64,000 nt of DNA from Quillaja saponaria (taxonomy: Eukaryota > Streptophyta > Magnoliopsida > Fabales > Quillajaceae), in the NCBI GenBank assembly GCA_029379385.1, contig CM055607.1:9486001-9550000 (forward strand). The letters run 5' to 3'. A program made the position numbers and the translations under genes. Of the stretch, positions 1-9,949 are shown in pieces (position 1 is the stretch's first letter; every line of letters starts with the position of its first letter). The notes under the pieces were generated by a model. The model was given only the letters and a program-made list of their open reading frames with translations. It searched no databases and was not told the DNA's origin.

Positions 1-128
1 CTGACATCCCTGATGTCGTCCGTGTGCAAGACCTCAGCAGACTTGGTACACAGACTTGCAAAATAACACTGTCGTGCTACCCTATGATTTTCACGCAGGG
101 TACCTACTCTTTGGGAGGTCAGGAATTT

Positions 129-839
129 TTAACAAACATGCCAACACGAAGGTATAGCCCTTGCGGCGTTTAAAAACAGTTGACCTAGTATGACATTGTA
201 GGCCGAGGGTAATTTTACCATGCAGAACTGCAGCAACACCGTTTTCTTAAGGTTCCCGTCTTTCAATGTAACTGGTAGCTCGACCGATCCTTCCACCTCC
301 ACTGCTTTGCCGTTGAATCCCACCAGCGATCTTTCAAACGGCTTTAATGTTTAGCTTGAGATCCCCATTTGATCAAAGCATTTGGAGTACATAATGTCTG
401 CCGAGCTCCCGTTGTCAATCAAGACTCTCTGCACCTGATAATTGGCGATCTTCGTGGACACAATCAAAGCATCCTCGTGAGGACTCTCGATCCTCCACAG
501 ATCCTCATCGGAAAAGGTTATGACTCCCGAGGGACTTTCTTCTCTAGACTTCTTAGGCCGCAACTCCACCGACAGCGGCCTCTTTGCATACCTCTTTCTT
601 TCTGACGATGTCCTCTCCGTCGGCGAAAACCCACTAACAATCGTCTGTATGACGCCCACTACATTCCCCCTATCCTCGGGAGACCTTGGAGGTCTTCTGC
701 TATTGTCTACACTTTTTCTGTTATATTCGGGTTGCTCAAAACGGCGAAAAGAGTGCTTGCCACGAGACCTGTTATCTTGGCGCGCCCTTCTGGCCTCTTC
801 TCGTTGAACGAACTCGGTCAAATAACCTCTCCTAATCAA
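129..839 (-). pseudogene. Gypsy gag C-terminus / aspartic protease, broken
   Basis: The 351-839 frame is Arg/Ser/Glu-rich and then shows the retropepsin active-site signature VLIDNGSSADIMY, where D-N-G-S replaces the commoner D-T-G or D-S-G, as is usual in this gypsy group. After a stop the domain continues in 129-323, with LPVTL and the downstream motif SAYNVILGQLFLN, the flap-distal part of the same protease. No zinc knuckle is visible in the part seen. The stop between the halves and the truncated left end make this a relic. Confidence 0.75.
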
Positions 840-1202
840 ATTCTCTATTTCATCTTTCAGCGTGAAGCAATCCTCGGTATCATGTCACGGGCTTCTGTGA
901 AACAAGCAAAACTTGGAGCTGTCCATATTTTTGTTTTTTTTGTTTAATGATTGGAGGAAATCTTAGAACGCCTCTTGACTAGACAGCCAGAAAAACCGTT
1001 GTTCGGGTATTATTTAGCTGCCTATAATTTTAAATTTTCGGCGAGGAGTTGTTTGCTTTCTCCTATCCTTTCTTCCTTTTTCCTTCCTCTGGCAACCTGG
1101 CAGAGCATCACGAAATTCGAGCGAGCGCTGCCTTTTGGGAGGCTGGTATAAAGGTGCTACCAGATCTCAATTTGCTTGCTCCTGATTGATATACTCCTCC
1201 GC

Positions 1203-1944
1203 TCAGTTCATGAGCTCTTCCAATGTCTTTGGCATTCTTCTGTTCAAGCTGTTCCTAAACTCAGATTTCTGCAAGCCGGATCTCAAGGCGACTATCACTA
1301 CTTGAGGGTTTACATCCTCCACTTCCAAAGTAGCACAATTGAAATGTCCCACGAACTCTTTAAGGGGCTCCTCGTCACCCTGTTTAAGAGACAAAAGGTA
1401 GGTGGCGTCCTTCTTGTGTCTTTTATTCGTCATGAAATAACGTTTGAATTGGGAAACCAATTGTCCGAAGGAGTGAATGGAATCCTGTTTGAGTTGGGCA
1501 AACCACCATCTCGCTGTTTCCTCTTAAAGTAGAGTCGAAAGCCCTGCACATTACCTGATCGGGAACGCCGTGTAACAGCATGAGAGATTCAAACCCGATT
1601 ACAAAATCATCAGGATCTGAAGTTCCATGATATTGCTCCAAAGCCGGGATTTTAACCCCTCAAGGGATAGGGCATTCCGTTAAGCTTTTTGTAAAAGGAT
1701 GACGAGCTTCTGTGTGTTCGGCGGGGTATTCGACCCTTGGTTCCACCCTAACTTCTGCCATTCGGCTGCTCCCCAAGTTTTCATCCATATCTTCGAATTG
1801 AATTCTCCATTGGGTCCTCAGGGGCGACCTAACAGCTCGCCTGGCCGAGATTTCTCCTAAGGCTGTCATAATCTCCGCGTATTGCTTCTTAGTGACCGGA
1901 GTGTTGGGGTCTAGGATGGGAATAGGAAGTGACCCACCTTCCAC
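1203..1944 (-). pseudogene. Gypsy gag (retrotransposon gag domain), broken
   Basis: Three overlapping minus-strand frames together look like a plant gypsy Gag. The first (1660-1944) carries the N-terminal region. The second (1423-1641) has the typical start of the retrotransposon-gag domain, Y-x-G-x-x-D-P-D-D followed by a cysteine and AF-x-x-TL-x-G. The third (1203-1460) has the central F-x-x-x-F...LSLKQ-x-x-x-E-x-LK-E-F-V-x-x-F part and the GLQKSEFRNSL stretch. At least one stop and one frameshift separate them. The gene would encode the capsid-like structural protein of the element. Confidence 0.75.
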
Positions 1945-2027
1945 GCCCTTCTTATTCGCGACCTACATTGCTCCTCGAGCTCTTCTCTGTTTTCCATGTC
2001 GGTTGAGTCGGCAAGCTAAATCAAATA

Positions 2028-2049
2028 GCTTCCCCACAGACGACGCCAA
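2028..2049 (-). other. Primer-binding-site-like segment next to LTR
   Basis: Directly inside the LTR end, the minus strand reads TTGGCGTCGTCTGTGGGGAA. This resembles the tRNA-derived primer-binding sites that follow many plant gypsy LTRs. Assignment to a particular tRNA was not attempted. Confidence 0.5.
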
Positions 2050-2641
2050 TGTTAATGTTGGATTTGTCCGAGCTGGAGACCTGGCGAGGTGGTCTCCTCA
2101 ATGTGTCCCACTTGTCCGAGCTGGAGACTTGGAGACCTGGCTTTCTCGAGCCCTGCAAAATAGAGGACGGGAGCCGAGTCCAGGGTGAACTCCCAAGATT
2201 CTCCGATGAGTAAGTCAGAAAGGGGAAGAGCTTGGTAAACGGTAATAAGAGGAGAGATAACCAATGTTAATGTTGGATTTGTCCGAGCTGGAGACCTGGC
2301 GAGGTGGTCTCCTTAATGTGTCCCACTTGTTCGAGCTGGAGACCTGGCGACCTGGCGTTCTCGAGCCCTGCAAAATAGAGGACGGGAGTTGAGTCCGGGG
2401 TGAACTCCCAAGATCCTCCAATAAGTAAGTCAGAAAGGGAAAGAGCTCGATAAACGGTAATAAGATGAGAGATAACTAGATTTTTTCCTTTTTGTTATAT
2501 CTTACCCTCTTCAGAAAAACGACAAGTATATATAGGGTAGACGAGCACGTGCACGGGCCACCAGAACTGTTCAAGTATGCAAGTGAATAAGTAACCGTCA
2601 CGTGGCACGCTCCCATTGGTTGTCACTATACTATATTAACA
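2050..2641 (-). repeat. Gypsy 5' LTR with internal 215-bp tandem duplication
   Basis: The LTR begins TGTTAATG at 2050 and ends ATTAACA at 2641 (592 bp). The first 215 bp (2050-2264) are repeated almost exactly from 2265 to about 2479, including the short phrase GGAGACCTGGCGAGGTGG. A TATA-like stretch at about 2527-2537 reads CTATATATAC on the minus strand and is a plausible LTR promoter. Confidence 0.75.
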
Positions 2642-3625
2642 AATGCCACTAAGTTGTTGTTAGAGAAGAAGGTTAAATTATCAAATCTATTTGATAGTGA
2701 AGAAAATTTTAATTTATGATACAACTTAAATTATGTAAAATTATGGGCAAGTTGAAATCAAAATTTAACAAGTAAAAGATACACATGTCAAACAAAAAAT
2801 TAAGCTACATGTATAAAATACTTGGAAATTTAAAACCTTACAAAACTAATGGGATAATGTAGAATTCAATGTGAAAAATTGACAAGAAAAAGTACAATTT
2901 ATATAAAACATTAGTTAGCATTTTTCGGAAAATTATCAACAGATATTGAAAAGGTTATCTTCTAACGTGTACCATTTGGCAACTATACTTCTGTTTTTGA
3001 GTTTGAATGAATACAAGTCAACTTGACATGTGGCATTTTTATCAAGGTTGACGATGGAACATTACCGGCCAAATATTAAATTATTAACAAACTTAACCGC
3101 CACAATCCACCATGTCAGCAATGAAGGCCGCTTCGTTCTTTTTTCCGTCATTGTTTGCTGCGACAGCGATTTACCACCGGCCATGAGTCCTCAATTTCCC
3201 CAAATTACTGATTCACCCTCCTACAGTGATCACGTTTTTTGACGGTTGGTAAGACTTGGGAGAACAAGACCAAGTCATCCTAGTAATTTTGATTCTAGAT
3301 AAGAAGGCCTTTATAATATTCTATTTTAGTAAATTCCAAATTTTTAGCCTTAAGAAGATAGAAAATGCACAATGGGTCCCGCATGACAAATCAAATCATG
3401 TAAATCACACGGTTGAAAAAGCTCTATTTTCTTCATCACCAATGCAATGACACACACAGAATAAAAATTCAAGTTTCAACAAAATGGTCCAAAACAGTCG
3501 TCTCAAATTGATCCAATAGATGGATGTTTCTCACCAAACTTCTCTATTCCCTCCGCATTCACATCTCACCGTTGAATACCTCTCTTTTCTTGTCCATTTT
3601 TTCCTTCTTCCTTAGTTTATCCCTC
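2642..3625. other. Intergenic, no gene seen
   Basis: AT-rich sequence between the retrotransposon and the small gene at 3760. No convincing reading frame, RNA gene or repeat was found. The last 100 bp become pyrimidine-rich upstream of the TATA box. Confidence 0.5.
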
Positions 3626-3637
3626 TATATATATATA
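3626..3637 (+). promoter_or_regulatory. TATA box of the 3760 gene
   Basis: An alternating TATATATATATA run sits 25-35 bp upstream of a GA-rich leader (about 3660-3710, AGAGAGAGAG) that precedes the ATG at 3760. Spacing and context fit a plant core promoter with a GA-rich 5' UTR. Confidence 0.6.
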
Positions 3638-3759
3638 GAGCCCTTCACATTCTTCTCATACATAAGTAGTAGATACAGAGAGAGAGAGAGTCAGAGAGAG
3701 ATAAAGGGCAGAGGTAGAGTTTGTAATTCTCCGTCATTTGAGGGAAGAAGATAGAGAAC

Positions 3760-3945
3760 ATGAAGACCAACATGGATTTTCCAGTGCACAGCCAAGTGAG
3801 AAAGATCAAGCAAGAATCAGAGAAAATCATTGACAGGTCGCCAGAGCAGCCTCAGATGAGACAGGTCCTCAAAGAGATCACCCGGCAGATTTCTCGGTCG
3901 CCGTTGGGAATTTCGGGCCGGCCGATCTCCGTTGGCGACTCATAG
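3760..3945 (+). CDS. Small conserved-looking plant protein, function unknown
   Basis: A 61-residue frame starting at the first ATG after a TATA box and a GA-rich leader. The product is hydrophilic and basic/acidic mixed, with no signal peptide or membrane segment. The N-terminal half (about residues 8-25) is charged and could be helical. The C-terminal half carries the Ser/Arg-rich stretch RQISRSPLGISGRPISVGDS, which looks like a phosphorylation-prone tail. This layout recalls short plant-specific proteins without an assigned role, but I cannot name a family with certainty. Promoter, leader and the clean single exon argue that it is a real gene rather than a chance frame. An AT-rich 3' region follows at once, with TTTGTAAATATAG at about 4058 as a possible 3'-end signal. 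Confidence 0.7.
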   Translation: MKTNMDFPVHSQVRKIKQESEKIIDRSPEQPQMRQVLKEITRQISRSPLGISGRPISVGDS

Positions 3946-5376
3946 ACTGGCCTTCTTTTGTTGTTACTCTGTGATAATCGGAAAGGGGGAAACTTTGACT
4001 AGTCTGCTCTGTTTTCCTCTGTTTTGGTCATAGTCCAACATCAGCTATATTTTCCTTTTTGTAAATATAGTTTTGAAATTTATAATCTGGTAGCTTTTAT
4101 TTCTATTTAACTAAATTGACTAACTGGGTATGGAGGAAAACTGGGGATGATCTCCGAGATCTCTCAATTTTGAATGATTTTGGTTAGTCAATTTTGTTCC
4201 ATTCCTTGTAAATTTATCACAGATTATGAAGTATGATATTATGAACTTTGGGCCAATCTCTCTCTCTCTCGGCAAGTGTTATTCAAAAAATTCCTTGCAT
4301 AAAAAAAGAAATTATATTATTCTGATAACAAATAAGCGTGGAATATGCCAACAAAATGACCCCTTTGCAACTTGCAATACTCTGTTTCTCTGCATGGTGG
4401 AAAATCAATCTGATATCACTGTTTTGTACTGTTTTCAAGTGGTCAATGTTGGTATTCAAGGAGGACTGCTTGTGGAGATTCTAAATTCTATGTCAAAAAA
4501 GGCCACTTGGGGATTTACTTACCCATGTTCTTTGAATCTATGCTAATTAGGAGATGTTCCATATCTAGGATATAAATTTTCCTTCAATACTTAAGAGCGT
4601 TAATTATATAGGATCTAACAAGATATGCTTATGCTTATTTTATGACACCAATCATGATTAATTGAGAGAGAGGAAGAGGGGAAGAAATATTATATGAAAT
4701 GTACAAACACGAGCCAATGGAAGCTCAACCTATTCACCTAATTTTCCCCCAAATAATACAGGCACAAACTCTAATTTAATCCTAGCTTAACTTATTATGG
4801 GATGTGTTAATAAAAGAAATATAATTTTCCTTATGCTCTTTTTTCTATTAAACTTAATGTGATTTTTACTGATGCCCTGGTTGAAAACTTCCAAGTGTCA
4901 GTTTGACTGCTGCTAAAAGAAGGGGTGGGGGGGTGGGGGGGGGATGGGGTGGGTTGGGACACATGCAGGCATGATGGGAATCTATATAAGATGAGGCTCA
5001 TAACTAATATCTACCATCCAAGCCCAAAACCTGTCAAGCATGGGCCCTTTATTTTAAATGTACATAGGATGGTTGACTGAAAGATTTGAACTCAAAAAAT
5101 ATTCTTTTTGTTTGTTTGGTTTTTATTTTTATTTTTTTATTTGTTACGGAATTAAAAAGGCATTTGTATGTTTGATTTGAGAGAAAGCATCCCACAAACC
5201 GGTGAAGGCCACTTATATACATTAGTACTAGTTTTGAAATATATGTCTTTTCATTTAGGGTATATCTATGTGTAAATAATTTTTTTCTTTGTGTGCCTAC
5301 ACATATCTAATAAAAAATATATCTATAAAAAAAAAAAATTCTTTCGCCCACATAGTTATGAAACATATGTTACATA
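3946..5376. other. Intergenic; part of a duplicated segment
   Basis: No supported gene. It holds a G-rich tract (about 4919-4950). From about 4980 it contains a segment repeated at 8190-8600. The 106-residue frame at 4226-4546 has no recognisable content. Confidence 0.5.
4980..5080 (+). repeat. Segmental duplicate, copy 1 (partner near 8190-8280)
   Basis: The phrase around 5000-5045 (GAGGCTCATAACTAATAT, then AAGCATGGGCC) matches 8210-8270 with substitutions. The homology resumes after the inserted element, at about 6035-6160 against 8510-8605 (TGTAG-TTCATAATG, then GCTGTCACA-TCAGA-TGCACTAA), so copy 1 was split by an insertion. Confidence 0.6.
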
Positions 5377-6033
5377 TGGTGCGTTTAGTATGGCGACGAG
5401 GCAGAGACTATGGTCTGAAAAGTCTGAGGCCATTCTGTCTCAGAAGTACTGTCTGTTTGGATAGTTCAAAATTATGGTCTGTGACCCTAGTCAAAAAAGT
5501 TATTTTGTGTAAAAACTATTAAAAAACATTTGAACTGTTTTGTTTCTTTCTTGATTAAATAGTTTTATTTTTAATTTAGTTTTTATATTTTTAATAAGGA
5601 GTAGTTTGAAGGTTGTGTGAATTTAGAAAAGGTTAGGAACGAGTATTAGGTAGCTATAAAAGGTCAACATTTTATTGTTGCCAAACTTTAAAAAAACATA
5701 AAAAAATATTTATTTGACTGTTGGCCACCACTAACGGTCACATATTTTGAAATGGGAGGGATACAATTGGGGATTTGATATAAATTATGAGAGTATTTTG
5801 ATAAAATTAGACTAGGGATAAGGCAAAAATTATAAAAACAAGATAAGGGCATAACGAGAAAGAAAATAAAAAACCGCGGCGTGACAAAGAAGCTGAGAAA
5901 ATGTAGCTTCTGAGACGTGGTGGCTGGGGCCGCGAGACGAGGCAGCCCAAATAGGCTGTGGCACATCCCCGGTGACAAAATGGCCCCAGACCGCACCGCA
6001 ACACGGCTAGGCGGCATACCAAACGGCCCCTTA
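5376..6033. mobile_element. MITE-like DNA transposon, about 650 bp
   Basis: The ends are imperfect inverted repeats: left GGTGCGTTTAGTATGGCG, right reading inward GGGGCCGTTTGGTATGCC. GGGGCCGTTTGGTA-type ends are common in plant MITEs of the hAT and PIF/Harbinger groups. A TTA lies next to each side, suggesting a PIF/Tourist-type target duplication, but the left one is a few bases off, so the superfamily is left open. The relatively GC-rich right third (5870-6030) gives long antisense frames that are not genes. The paralogous segment near 8500 lacks the insertion. Confidence 0.65.
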
Positions 6034-6510
6034 ATGTAGTTCATAATGACTTCTTGTTAAGTGCTTAAATAATGATGGCCGAACTTGCTTTGGCTGTCAC
6101 AATCAGACTGCACTAATCTTGAACTTGTTATTAATCAGTATGAAATGGCATTATTATTGAAACTTCTAGGTAAATAATTGACTGGCTCATGCATATGTAT
6201 TATTGTCCTTTTTCTTTCTTCCAAAGTAAGATGTCCAAATCCCATGCAATAATGCAATTTGAAGAGGGGAAAGTGGTGAAAGCATAATTTGTTGAGGACA
6301 ATAAATTTTGCCATTCTTGGTGATAGTGGTGTTTGGATGTGTCATGTGACTGAGGGAAGAAGCAGGAGATGGTCTGTAGCTTCTTAGAGAAAGAGTGAGA
6401 GGGGATCAGTAAGTGAAACCATTCTACACATTTGGGGTAATGCAACGTCATGGGTTAGTTTTATATATAAAAAGTAGCTTCTTGATTAGTGGAGAAATTC
6501 AAAGGGCAGG
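6034..6510. other. Intergenic, duplicated flank then unique sequence
   Basis: Positions 6035-6160 match 8510-8605. The rest, up to the receptor-kinase fragment, shows no gene. Confidence 0.45.
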
Positions 6511-6676
6511 CATGGGTTGGAACTGTAGCTGCAATGAAGTCGGCAACATTGTTGAGGTAAACCTTTCCAATTCAAGCCTGGATGGAACACTTAACAAATT
6601 TGTCTTCTTTGACTTTCCTAATCTCACTTCAAACACTTTGGTAGCCGAAATATTTCCCATTTGGATTTGGAATTGA
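6511..6676 (+). pseudogene. LRR receptor-like kinase ectodomain fragment
   Basis: A short frame carries the N-terminal LRR-capping pattern of MIK2/MDIS1-type LRR receptor kinases: W-N-C-S-C-N, then VNLSNSSLDGTLNKFVFFDF, then P-N-L-T. In those receptors this lies just after the signal peptide and marks the start of the LRR ectodomain. Here the frame ends after about 55 residues with no further repeats, transmembrane segment or kinase, so it is a gene scrap. A second, inverted copy lies at 6838-6957. Confidence 0.7.
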
Positions 6677-6957
6677 AATTTGGAAATGCAACAAAGCTCA
6701 TTAGGCAAGCAACAATTTCATGAAGAACTTGGAGGTCTAGGAGGTTTCCATTTGCTATTGGGATTGAATCTGTAAAGTTAGTTTGACAAATTAAGCCTAA
6801 AGAAGTTTTTTGCCCTTCCAATCTGACATAGGATTTCTCCGGCCAAAGTGTTTGAACTGAGATTTGGAAAAGGCAGAGAAGTCAAACTTGTCAAGTGTTC
6901 CATACAGGCTTGAAATTGATGTTAATTTCAACAATGCTGACAACTTCATTGTAGCTA
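6521..6957. repeat. Inverted repeat of the LRR-RLK fragment (hairpin arms)
   Basis: Arm A is 6521-6650. Arm B, 6838-6957, is its reverse complement at roughly 80% identity by eye. Shared blocks, read from arm B, include CCAAAGTGTTTGAA, AAGTGTTCCAT, CAGGCTTGAA and ACTTCATTG-AGCT. The spacer is about 190 bp. A transcript crossing both arms would fold into a hairpin of about 120 bp with mismatches and bulges. Confidence 0.75.
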
Positions 6958-7463
6958 ATACCGGGCGAGTTACATGGGCTACCAGTGGTATTTGAGACAG
7001 TCCCTTTTGTTCAGGAGAGATATGGTAGCAAATTCCAAGTTGGCAACCCTGAAATCTAAAAACTTTTAGATGGGATTGGTTGCTTGGAATTGGAAGCGAA
7101 TATGCGCTGGTGGCAGTTGATGCTCAGTATCTTTCATGCAGATAATGGAGGGGGTGCAGAGCTATCTATATCAAATATGTAAGGAGTTATAGTATTGATT
7201 AGTATGTAATTTTTTGTTTTAGTGCCTTCTGGTTTAGATTTCTTTTTGGTTCTTTCCCTGTTTGAGTTATAACCCTTTTTATTTGCTCTATTTATTGGTG
7301 CTTACAATTTTTTTTTTTCACTAAATGATCAAACTGAAGATAATGGAATCTAATATGTTGTGGGGGAAACAGGTCTAACAGCTTTCAAGTCAATAGGTTA
7401 ATAGTAGCCGGTCTGATTGCTTTATGTTGAATTTGGAGGTGGATTAAGATTAGTTAATGGAAG
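6958..7463. other. Intergenic, no gene seen
   Basis: No supported frame. The sequence has T-runs and no clear repeat. Confidence 0.4.
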
Positions 7464-7770
7464 TTGTTAGTACGTGAGTACCTTCCTACCAATACCATTG
7501 GACCAATTGTCCCAAAACACACTAGTGGTAGTTCCACTATCTTGGGACACATGGCAACCCCTCATTTGACCTATAAATAACAAAGAGAAAGGTATATTTC
7601 TTCGACTTTTATATTGATTACTTCACATATATCTCTACCGGGAGAGCTCTTACTTGTCCATCAGAGGATTTTCGAGAACACATCCCAACCTCTAACCTCG
7701 TCCATTTTGCAGGATCCCGAGCTTGAGCTGGCATGGGCCCAATTCTGCAAACGTCATAACACCCAACACT
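7464..7770 (+). mobile_element. Probable gypsy LTR remnant
   Basis: The layout parallels the LTR at 2050-2641 but on the plus strand: TGTTA start, CTATAAATAA TATA box (about 7570), a GAGCTCTT stretch, then ATTTTGCAGGATCCCGAGC, which corresponds to ATTTTGCAGGGCTCGAG in the left LTR, and a TAACA end. There is no internal coding region and no clear target duplication, so it may be a solo or truncated LTR. Confidence 0.45.
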
Positions 7771-9949
7771 CAAAATGTAAGCCTGGACACTTACGGACTT
7801 AACAGAAGTTATAACAATTTTGATCTTAGTTGCATGACAACATTGTATTTTGTTTGATTTCCCTGACTCTGTTTTATGCATGCTTTGGTGTTGCATGCAC
7901 TGGTAGCAGATTGGCTGCTCATATGGGTTTTGTCTAAGCATCAATTTCCTTGTACTAGCTACTTTCTGTGTTGGTTGTACTTCATATGCAATCTCTGTCT
8001 TGCAATGTCAAAAGCACCAGTCTCTAACACAACCTCAATGTATACTTGATTACTAACAGAAGAAAAAAAAAGGCAAGAGTGTACTGTTTATGCAAAATTT
8101 CTGTACATTTCCTGCTTGCTTTTGCGTTCAAATGTAAGACATGGTGCCAACATTGAGAAAGTTTACCGTGTTTGCAAGCTACCAAAGTATTTTTATGGGC
8201 TTTAATTGATTAGGCTCGTATCTAATATCATCCACCCTAGCCCAAAATCACTCAAGCATGGGCCTAGTTTTTGTTTCGAAACCTTGTCTTTAATTACTTT
8301 TCCAATCATCTTTCCAACTCGTGAATCAGATAGTTGCAGACCACCAAAGGGAAAAGCTAATGGAGGAACTTACAGTTTGTTTGGTTGGCATGGTATAGAG
8401 ATCAAATAGACACATAGGTGATAGGCATGCTTTATTTGCTTCCCAAATAAATGACACATGTGCTGTGGTAGGTTTGCATACCTTGTAGCCCATTATGGTT
8501 TATTATGTAGCTCATAATGTCATCATGTTAATTATTAACTGGTCCTTCCACAATGTTTTTACTTTTGCTGTCACACTCAGATTGCACTAATTAATCTTGA
8601 ACTAGCTCTTTCAAGATATGGCCTAGCTTTTAATTGTAATTTGGAAAACTACAATCTTTATGAGCTAAACAACATTTTAAGCATTGATAAACTTCTTGTT
8701 TTGTATAAGAGCACCGTATAAGAGCTAAACAACATTTCAATGCGTATGAGAATTAATAGCAGCTTTATTAAAAATGTAAAAGACCAATTTTTGTCCAAAA
8801 ATGAAAACATAGATATAAGAGCACTTCATTGTATATCAACAAAGGCTATAGGTATGCACCGTATACGTTTTGTTTTGATCACCAACCACGAAACTACAAA
8901 ATTACTCCTTTGACAAAGAAAAAACTGCAAAATTGCATACTCTTCACTGAAATTGTTTTCCATTGAATATAAAAGATGTTGATTAGTTTTTCATTGTTCT
9001 ACTTCTTTGACAGGCGTGAAGTGGCTAGGGCTTTAGTTTCGTGGCTGCATAAGGCAATGCCACCCCATGTCTGTGTTGAGATTTTTATTGTTTGTAAAAT
9101 CCAAAGCCCGGAAAGGTACGGCATCTTTGTTTTCGAGTACCATCACTACTGCTATACTTTTAATATGATGGAGATGCGTGACGGACCTAATAACACATCA
9201 CTTGGCCAATATTATGTTGTTTTCTGCTACATACTGGACAAGATCAAAAGTGTTGTTTGGCATCACTCACACCCACATGCAAATTCAACAAATTCTGACC
9301 AATTTTTAATGTCTGTAAGTATTACTTATCACATGGTGGGTTTAGGTTATGCACCTCTTTCAAAGAACACCGCCTAAATTACTGAAATAATTTAAGCAGT
9401 GACAGTCTTCTGAAACCTCACGTATGAATGGATTCCACTTGATCTAGCAAGCCTACATATATTCTACAACGAGCCATGTGCAAATTTTGCTACTAATTTC
9501 TATACTTTTACTTGTTTTCCTTAATTGTAAGGCTTTTCTTTTCAATGAACTTCCAAATTCAAATCAAGCGTATATTCCTTTTCCCTCAATATGCCAATTG
9601 GGTTTGGAAGCAAATTTGCAGTCCTAAGTGGGTCTGAAACATGAACAACACATATACTTTGAGCTTTGGCTTACTGATGAGCCTAATTATGTCTTTTTCT
9701 TTTTAATTACTGTACAGATTAACATCAATTATTTACTCAGAAGTTTCAATAATAATCTGCCATTCCATGTTGATCAATCACTAATATTGATTATCATCCC
9801 ATATACAGGCACAAAAGAAACTCCTGCTTCAAAGACAGACCAGGGAAACTACCTAGAACTATTTGAAACAAGAACACAGGGATATGAAAGAGATTATGAG
9901 TGAACTAACAACGCTGATCTTAATCTATGACACAAAAAGTTTGTGTCTC
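7771..9949. other. Intergenic and 3' flank of glutamine synthetase
   Basis: Contains the second copy of the duplicated segment (about 8190-8605). No convincing gene. The 133-residue plus-strand frame at 8976-9377 has no recognisable domain. The right end should include the 3' UTR of the glutamine synthetase gene. Confidence 0.45.

Larger units (their letters stand above)
1..2641 (-). mobile_element. Ty3/gypsy LTR retrotransposon, 5' part, decayed
   Basis: Read on the minus strand, the order is LTR (2050-2641), primer-binding-like site, gag, then a retropepsin domain that leaves the window at base 1. This is the standard 5' half of a Ty3/gypsy element. The LTR has the expected TG...CA ends with short terminal inverted repeats (TGTTAAT / ATTAACA). 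Coding capacity is broken by several stops and frame changes, so the copy is not functional. Reverse transcriptase and integrase, if present, lie to the left of the window. The target-site duplication cannot be checked because the other LTR is not included. Confidence 0.85.

Noticed and set aside
5688..6044. Minus-strand frames of 71-118 residues
   Set aside because: They lie within the MITE at 5376-6033 and follow its less AT-rich right end.
8976..9377. 133-residue plus frame
   Set aside because: Composition ordinary, no domain, no promoter or homology seen; downstream of the convergent glutamine synthetase gene.
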